Part shown: positions 5,533-8,949 of the stretch, one piece after another
Layout: the number at the start of each line of letters is the position of its first letter
Position numbering within the stretch: position 1 is the first letter of the stretch
Source of the DNA: Chloroflexota bacterium
GTDB lineage: Bacteria > Chloroflexota > Anaerolineae > Promineifilales > Promineifilaceae
Reading direction: 5' to 3'
Length of the DNA stretch: 8,949 nt
Assembly (NCBI GenBank): GCA_008501785.1
Contig: QQUD01000552.1
Span: 1-8,949 of the forward strand
Program-made: the position numbers and the translations under genes
Notes under the pieces: generated by a model
Told to the model about the DNA's origin: nothing
Databases searched by the model: none
The model's input: only the letters and a program-made list of their open reading frames with translations

Positions 5533-6585
5533 TTATGGTTGCACAATATCTACGAACTCTGCAAGCGGTGTGTTATTCCGAATACGCATCCGTGTCCATG
5601 TGTAGCGGTCTGTGAAGCCGTGATCTTTGCCGCTGTAGGTGGTGACAGCGCCCCAGAAGCCAAGTTCTTGTAGCATGGTCAGTACGGCGTCATCATATCG
5701 CCCAGATGGGTATGAGAAGTATCGCGGCGTGTAACCGATGTGGTAAGCAAGCGTTTCTTGGGGGCCAAGCATTTCCCAGATAAGGTAGTCGCGTTCTCGG
5801 TTGGTTAGTTCAGGGTGCGTGCGGGAATGGGGTTCAAAATCATAACCGGCAGCGGCCATCTCCTGTACCATTTCCCACGTTAAATATTCAGCACGCCCTT
5901 TGTCGATAAATTCGGTGACGACAAAAAAAGTGGCGTGCAATCCAAATTCTTGCAAAATGGGAAACGCTAACTCGTAATTGTCTAAATAACCGTCATCAAA
6001 TGTGAGGATAACTGATTTGTCTGGCAGTGGCTGGTTGTTGGTAACGGCCAGTGAAAGATCGTAAAAGCTGATGGTTGAATAGCCGTTTTCGGCAAGATAG
6101 GCCATTTGTGACCGAAACGCGGTTGGCTCAACAGAGAGATCGATGCGGTATTTATCGGCGTTATCGGGTGGGGTGCTGATGTAGTGGTACATGAGAATGG
6201 GGACTTTGATGGTCAGGCTGATGTTTTGGTTGGGCGTGGGCAGCAGCGGTGGTGGTGATGCGGTGTTTGCCGGTGCAGGGGTTTGGGTGGGGGGAACGGC
6301 CGTTTCCGTCACAGTTGGTGTCAATGTCGGTGGTAATGCTGTCGGCATGACTGTCGGTTCATGCGTCGCCACAATTGTTTGTGTTGGTAAAATGATTTCA
6401 GCTGTTGTTGGGGTGATGCGGGCTAAAGCGACCGTTTCGCCCGATTTGGCAGCCGAGGGTGCAGCAGCGGGGTCTGGTCGCTGCAATACCCCTCCCAATA
6501 CGAATAGCAACAGTACACCAATCAGAATTGTGCCGAAACCGTTTTGTATTTTCATTCTAGAGTGATTTTTTTTGCGCTTAGACAT
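5533..6585 (-). CDS. Membrane-anchored polysaccharide deacetylase (NodB homology domain)
   Basis: The protein has 350 residues. It would remove N- or O-acetyl groups from an extracellular polysaccharide or peptidoglycan (carbohydrate esterase family 4). A basic N-terminus (KRKK) precedes one hydrophobic segment at about 18-35, without a clear cleavage site, so it is probably a signal anchor. Residues 40-125 are a Pro/Thr-rich spacer. The catalytic domain has TFDDGY (195-200, with Asp197 and metal-binding Asp198), the HSRTH motif (His253 and His257, metal ligands) and the third motif SYPSGRYDD (291-299). All key residues are present. The fold is linear, without permutation. The ATG at 6583-6585 has no ribosome binding site but sits right after a good promoter. 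The specific substrate is unknown. AACGGCCGTT lies at 6295-6304 in the spacer. Confidence 0.92.
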   Translation of the reverse strand: MSKRKKNHSRMKIQNGFGTILIGVLLLFVLGGVLQRPDPAAAPSAAKSGETVALARITPTTAEIILPTQTIVATHEPTVMPTALPPTLTPTVTETAVPPTQTPAPANTASPPPLLPTPNQNISLTIKVPILMYHYISTPPDNADKYRIDLSVEPTAFRSQMAYLAENGYSTISFYDLSLAVTNNQPLPDKSVILTFDDGYLDNYELAFPILQEFGLHATFFVVTEFIDKGRAEYLTWEMVQEMAAAGYDFEPHSRTHPELTNRERDYLIWEMLGPQETLAYHIGYTPRYFSYPSGRYDDAVLTMLQELGFWGAVTTYSGKDHGFTDRYTWTRMRIRNNTPLAEFVDIVQP

Positions 6586-6593
6586 CTAATTTG

Positions 6594-6623
6594 AGCATAG
6601 CGCAGTCCGGTAACAAGCGTCAA
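6594..6623 (-). promoter_or_regulatory. Promoter giving a leaderless deacetylase transcript
   Basis: On the - strand, TTGACG (6623-6618, 5 of 6) and TATGCT (6599-6594, 4 of 6) are 18 bases apart. The expected start at 6588-6586 is one to three bases from the ATG at 6585. An eight-base inverted repeat, GAGCATAG (6593-6600) with CTATGCTC (6645-6652), brackets it and could be an operator, although this is weak. Confidence 0.55.
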
Positions 6624-6768
6624 GACGATACACCTTCATTTTCTCTATGCTCTCACAATTGGTGCTGCGATGGAATGAAGTGCGGTATGGTATCGGCCGT
6701 TTGGAGGAGCGGTAAGGAAATAACTTCGTTCCCTTGATTTTCGGCTCCTAGGCAGGCACTCCTCCTTT

Positions 6769-6777
6769 TGATATACT
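6769..6777 (+). promoter_or_regulatory. Extended -10 promoter for the sigma factor gene
   Basis: TG-A-TATACT at 6769-6777 matches an extended -10 (TATACT is 5 of 6). No convincing -35 lies 16-18 bases upstream. The start would be near 6784, leaving a leader of about 76 bases that contains an inverted repeat. The region 6624-6768 between the divergent genes holds no other feature I can support. Confidence 0.5.
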
Positions 6778-6796
6778 GCGTACCATATTTTTTCAG

Positions 6797-6848
6797 GCCA
6801 ATTTCAATTAACAACGGTCCAGGATTTGGAGAAGTTCTTGAAATTGGC
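6797..6848 (+). repeat. 11-bp inverted repeat ending at the sigma-gene ribosome binding site
   Basis: GCCAATTTCAA (6797-6807) and TTGAAATTGGC (6838-6848) are perfect complements with a 30-base loop. The right arm directly abuts AGGT (6849-6852), the ribosome binding site of the sigma factor gene. As RNA it could fold in the leader and limit ribosome access; as DNA it could be an operator. Confidence 0.7.
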
Positions 6849-6859
6849 AGGTAGTGGGC

Positions 6860-7465
6860 ATGGATGAAGAGACTCTGGTAGAGCGAGCAAAAACAGACAA
6901 AGAAGCCTTCGGGCAACTTTATGAAACCTTTTATACGCGCATTTTTAATTATGTCTACTACCGTACCGGTAACGTGGAAGATGCTGAGGACTTAACCGCA
7001 CGTATTTTTGAGCGGGCCATGAAGCATATCGGCCGTTACCAAAATCAAGGCGTTCCATTTTCGGCATGGCTGTATCGGATTGCACACAATTTGGTGGCGA
7101 ATTGGCATCGTGACAACAGCCGGCGCAAGATTATTTCGATTGATGATGTGTCACAATGGCGTGTGAGTGATGATAGTCCTGAATTTGTAACGCAGTTGAT
7201 GCAAGACACGGACGTGCTGCTGTCGGCGATTCGCCGTTTGCCGGCAGACAGGCAAGAACTGCTGATTCTAAAATTTGTCGAACGCCTGCCTAATGCGGAA
7301 ATTGGCGACATTATGGGGCGCAGTGAAGGGGCTATCAAATCATTGTACCATCGCACGCTGCTTGCTTTGCGTGAAGATTTGCAGGAAGAGGTGAAGGATG
7401 ATGAGGATAAGTCAGAATCTGGAAAGCTGCCGTCTTTTTTCCGCCGCCGTCGTAAGAAAGAGTAG
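6860..7465 (+). CDS. ECF-type (sigma-70 family) RNA polymerase sigma factor
   Basis: The protein has 201 residues from the ATG at 6860, which has AGGT seven bases upstream. A GTG two codons earlier is possible but has no proper spacing. Region 2 covers about 15-87 with the core-binding and -10 recognition segment DAEDLTARIFERAMKHI (41-57) and FSAWLYRIAHNLVANWHRD (67-85). Region 4 covers about 122-174, where LPNAEIGDIMGRSEGAIKSLYHRTLLALR (143-171) is the -35 recognition helix-turn-helix. There is no region 3, as expected for group 4. The tail (175-201) is charged, first acidic and then RRRRKK, and may be a regulatory extension. No anti-sigma gene follows, so the usual partner is missing here. 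The gene upstream is divergent, and the next gene (DegV) is 80 bases downstream on the same strand. Confidence 0.93.
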   Translation: MDEETLVERAKTDKEAFGQLYETFYTRIFNYVYYRTGNVEDAEDLTARIFERAMKHIGRYQNQGVPFSAWLYRIAHNLVANWHRDNSRRKIISIDDVSQWRVSDDSPEFVTQLMQDTDVLLSAIRRLPADRQELLILKFVERLPNAEIGDIMGRSEGAIKSLYHRTLLALREDLQEEVKDDEDKSESGKLPSFFRRRRKKE

Positions 7466-7467
7466 GA

Positions 7468-7506
7468 AGCTGTCAGCTATCAGCAGACCGCTATCAGCTA
7501 TCAGCT
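7468..7506. repeat. Degenerate AGCTATC heptamer array
   Basis: Units AGCTGTC (7468), AGCTATC (7475), an AGCAGACC interruption, GCTATC (7490), AGCTATC (7496) and AGCT (7503) fill the gap between the sigma factor stop and the DegV ribosome binding site. The array is not coding and looks like slippage-prone intergenic repeat DNA. Confidence 0.75.
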
Positions 7507-7545
7507 AAAATTGCATACCCCCACCCACAAAGGAGAAGCTTGCCC

Positions 7546-8394
7546 ATGCGTATTGTGATGGATGACGCTGGTGATGTTCCCCCAGACTTGATCAAAGAGT
7601 TGAATATCCGCAGTTTGCCTGTCAATATTATGTTTGGCAGTGAGGCAGAGTATTTGACGAATGTGACGCTGACGCGAGAGCAATTTTATGAGAAGGCGGC
7701 GACGGTAACGGCCGTTAACTTCCCCAAATCCTCGCAACCAACCCCTTACCAGTTTGCCGAAGCCTACAGAGAAATTATAGCCGAAGGTGAAACCGAGATT
7801 TTAACCATCACTGTTAGTGAAAAGTTGAGCGGGACTTATGCTTCGGCAGAAGCTGCTGGAAAAGAGTTAGAAGGGCAGGGTCAATTTTACCTTTTTGATT
7901 CGCAGGCGGGCACGGCGGCACAGGGTTACATTGTGATTGAAGCGGCTCGCATGGCGCGAGATGGTGCTGATATTAACAGCATCATCCATCGATTAGAGCA
8001 GATGCGGCGCGAGATGGTGGTTGGATTCACCATTGACAGCCTTGAATATGCGCGCAAAGGGGGTCGTGTCAGCAATGTGACATCAATTATGGCTTCATTG
8101 CTGAACATCAAGCCTATTTTGAAATTAGATGATGGTTTGATTGTAGAAGATGGCCGGGTGCGGACTCGCTCAAAAGCGATAAACCACATTGTAGAATCTG
8201 TGTGGAAGCGTGTTGGTTCTGAGCGCGTAAAATTAGCAGTGATGCACGGAAATTCGCCAGTTGATGCCCAAATTCTCAAACAAAAGGCTGAAAAGCGCCT
8301 CAATACGGTCGAAGTGATTGTGGTTGATATGGCTATCTCAGTTGCTATTAATCTTGGCCCTGGTGCATTGGGAATTGTGGCGATTCCAGCATAG
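7546..8394 (+). CDS. DegV family fatty-acid-binding protein
   Basis: The protein has 282 residues from the ATG at 7546, with AGGAGA at 7531-7536. A TTG at 7540 is also in frame but lies too close to that site. DegV/FakB proteins bind a fatty acid between two domains; the FakB members present it to the kinase FakA for phosphorylation. Visible family blocks are SSQPTPYQF (62-70), LSGTYASA (94-101, the Ser/Thr pocket that holds the carboxylate), FDSQAG (117-122), SLEYARKGGRVS (165-176), LNIKPIL (186-192), RTRSKA (206-211), HGN (234-236) and GPGALG (271-276). Two deviations stand out: the first motif, commonly DSTAD-like, reads DDAGD (6-10), and the residue before GPGALG that is often His is Asn-Leu here. 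No FakA kinase is nearby. AACGGCCGTT lies at 7707-7716. Confidence 0.92.
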   Translation: MRIVMDDAGDVPPDLIKELNIRSLPVNIMFGSEAEYLTNVTLTREQFYEKAATVTAVNFPKSSQPTPYQFAEAYREIIAEGETEILTITVSEKLSGTYASAEAAGKELEGQGQFYLFDSQAGTAAQGYIVIEAARMARDGADINSIIHRLEQMRREMVVGFTIDSLEYARKGGRVSNVTSIMASLLNIKPILKLDDGLIVEDGRVRTRSKAINHIVESVWKRVGSERVKLAVMHGNSPVDAQILKQKAEKRLNTVEVIVVDMAISVAINLGPGALGIVAIPA

Positions 8395-8496
8395 CTTTCG
8401 TTTATTATTTAGGATAAGGCGCACTTATTGAACTGGCTGGGTCTCAAGCCAAAAAATCGTTTTGATAGTTGACTTTTAACATAACGTTACCCAATC

Positions 8497-8618
8497 TAGT
8501 CCACATTGATAGTGTTACTGATTTTAGGCAGATTTAATCGCGGTTATTTTTTGGGCTAATCTGTTGTGGACAATATTTATCCATATTGCTCCCGTCAGAG
8601 ATTGTGCTAAAATCCACA
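8497..8618. other. Cluster of DnaA-box-like 9-mers
   Basis: Relative to TTATCCACA, the sites are TAGTCCACA (8497-8505, two mismatches), TTGTCCACA on the - strand (8573-8565, one), TTATCCATA (8577-8585, one) and AAATCCACA (8610-8618, two). Three share the TCCACA core. The AT-rich setting fits, but no perfect box is present. Confidence 0.3.
8586..8613 (+). promoter_or_regulatory. Candidate extended -10 promoter for the membrane protein gene
   Basis: TTGCTC (8586-8591) is followed after 16 bases by TAAAAT (8608-8613), with TG-C directly before the -10. The start would be near 8620, leaving a leader of about 40 bases. One DnaA-like 9-mer overlaps the -10. Confidence 0.4.
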
Positions 8619-8647
8619 ATCGAATAATTAACCTTTTAGCCAATTGT

Positions 8648-8652
8648 AGGAG
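8648..8652 (+). promoter_or_regulatory. Ribosome binding site supporting a TTG start
   Basis: AGGAG at 8648-8652 lies eight bases before TTG at 8661. The nearest ATG (8671) opens a different frame that stops after nine codons, so the TTG is the supported start. Confidence 0.7.
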
Positions 8653-8660
8653 TAAGTCCC

Positions 8661-8949
8661 TTGAGCGGAAATGAAACATCAAGAAACTGGGCAACTTTGA
8701 TTGCCTTGTTAGTTGTATTTGGTCTGGCTGCTGCCCTTTGGGCCTTCTTCTCGCCTGCTTTAAATTTAGGTGGCAACCGGGTAGATATTCCAACTGTTCC
8801 GGTAGCAGTTGAACCCATTGAGTTTGAGATTCAAGCCTTAGGAATCGGTCCCATTGAATTTTCACCTTTCGTGGCCGTTGGTATGATGGCCTTGGTGGCT
8901 TTGGTGGCTATTGTGCTCGGCGGGGCTGTAATTTCATTTATCAATTCGT
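8661..8949 (+). CDS. Putative membrane protein with two hydrophobic segments, 3' end beyond window
   Basis: The first 96 residues are visible, starting at TTG 8661 with a well-placed AGGAG. A short polar N-terminus (SGNETSRNW) leads into a hydrophobic segment at about 11-32. An extracytoplasmic-looking stretch with VDIPTVPVAVEPIEFEIQ follows at 45-62, then a second hydrophobic segment at about 74-94 rich in Val, Ala, Leu and Gly. The frame is still open at the window edge. I do not recognise the family. The two-helix layout with a short loop would fit a small subunit of a membrane complex or the start of a larger membrane protein, but this is inference. The codon use looks like that of its neighbours. 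Confidence 0.7.
   Translation, partial: MSGNETSRNWATLIALLVVFGLAAALWAFFSPALNLGGNRVDIPTVPVAVEPIEFEIQALGIGPIEFSPFVAVGMMALVALVAIVLGGAVISFINS

Larger units (their letters stand above)
259..7716. repeat. Dispersed iterated palindrome ACGGCCGT (10 copies)
   Basis: Exact copies start at 259, 996, 2137, 2468, 4032, 4191, 4506, 5155, 6296 and 7708. Five of them (995, 4031, 5154, 6295, 7707) extend to AACGGCCGTT. Near copies TCGGCCGTT lie at 6693 and 7029. All ten lie in genes or the pseudogene. They use all three codon phases: ACG-GCC-GT at three sites, AC-GGC-CGT at four and A-CGG-CCG-T at three. Chance would give about 0.14 copies of a given 8-mer in this length. Confidence 0.9.
8395..8660. other. 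AT-rich intergenic region, no gene seen
   Basis: These 266 bases between DegV and the last gene carry no convincing coding frame and no clear terminator for DegV. They hold a candidate promoter and a loose cluster of DnaA-box-like 9-mers, both described separately, and a short palindrome TAACGTTA at 8482-8489. Confidence 0.6.

Noticed and set aside
5511..5540. Terminator between the convergent DUF3048 and deacetylase genes.
   Set aside because: Only a four-base GTGC/GCAC stem without a T-run is present.
6653..6916. 87-codon open frame on the - strand upstream of the sigma factor gene.
   Set aside because: It overlaps the sigma factor start and its promoter region and shows no recognisable protein features.
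7468..7506. Possible CRISPR array or attachment site.
   Set aside because: It is a degenerate heptamer repeat with no spacers and no integrase nearby.
8425..8460. Terminator after DegV (GGCT...AGCC then A-run).
   Set aside because: The stem is four base pairs and the run is A on the + strand, so it does not fit a + strand terminator.
8524..8865. 113-codon - strand open frame at the right end.
   Set aside because: It is antisense to the membrane protein, which has a good ribosome binding site and two clear hydrophobic segments.

Overview
The window reads as a chromosomal segment from a menaquinone-using bacterium, most likely a member of Chloroflexota (Anaerolineae-like). That placement is inference. 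It rests on the gene set (UbiE/MenG, a DUF3048 lipoprotein, DegV), on lipoproteins and secreted enzymes with long Pro/Thr linkers, on mixed ATG/GTG/TTG starts with few strong Shine-Dalgarno sites, and on intergenic G-rich and heptamer repeats. No RNA genes, CRISPR array, prophage or defence island were seen.

Layout from left to right: the tail of an AhpD/carboxymuconolactone-decarboxylase-like protein (1-134, +); an acidic Met/His-rich lipoprotein (233-790, +); a strong hairpin terminator region (865-940); an alpha/beta hydrolase (958-1779, -) downstream of a ubiE/menG methyltransferase (1913-2629, -), separated by repeat-rich DNA; a REP-associated tyrosine transposase flanked by inverted 22-bp repeats (2809-3584); a broken aminoglycoside/homoserine-kinase-type phosphotransferase (3607-4220, -); a DUF3048 lipoprotein (4269-5510, +) converging on a membrane-anchored polysaccharide deacetylase (5533-6585, -); an ECF-type sigma factor (6860-7465, +); a DegV-family fatty-acid-binding protein (7546-8394, +); and the start of a membrane protein with a TTG start (8661 to the window end, +).

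No single pathway links all the genes. The DUF3048 protein and the deacetylase form a plausible envelope pair: they are convergent, both carry a membrane-anchoring N-terminus followed by a Pro/Thr linker, and both seem to be transcribed without a leader. UbiE points to menaquinone respiration.

The most striking non-gene signal is the palindrome ACGGCCGT. It occurs ten times in under 9 kb, always inside genes and in all three codon phases, and half of the copies are the full decamer AACGGCCGTT. It behaves like the HIP1 iterated palindrome of cyanobacteria. Other points worth a second look are the phosphotransferase deletion, whose junction lies at a sequence resembling that palindrome, the RAYT/REP unit, and 5'-leader hairpins at ubiE and at the sigma factor gene. 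Apart from these, the region is ordinary housekeeping and accessory sequence, and I see no convincing new multi-gene system.
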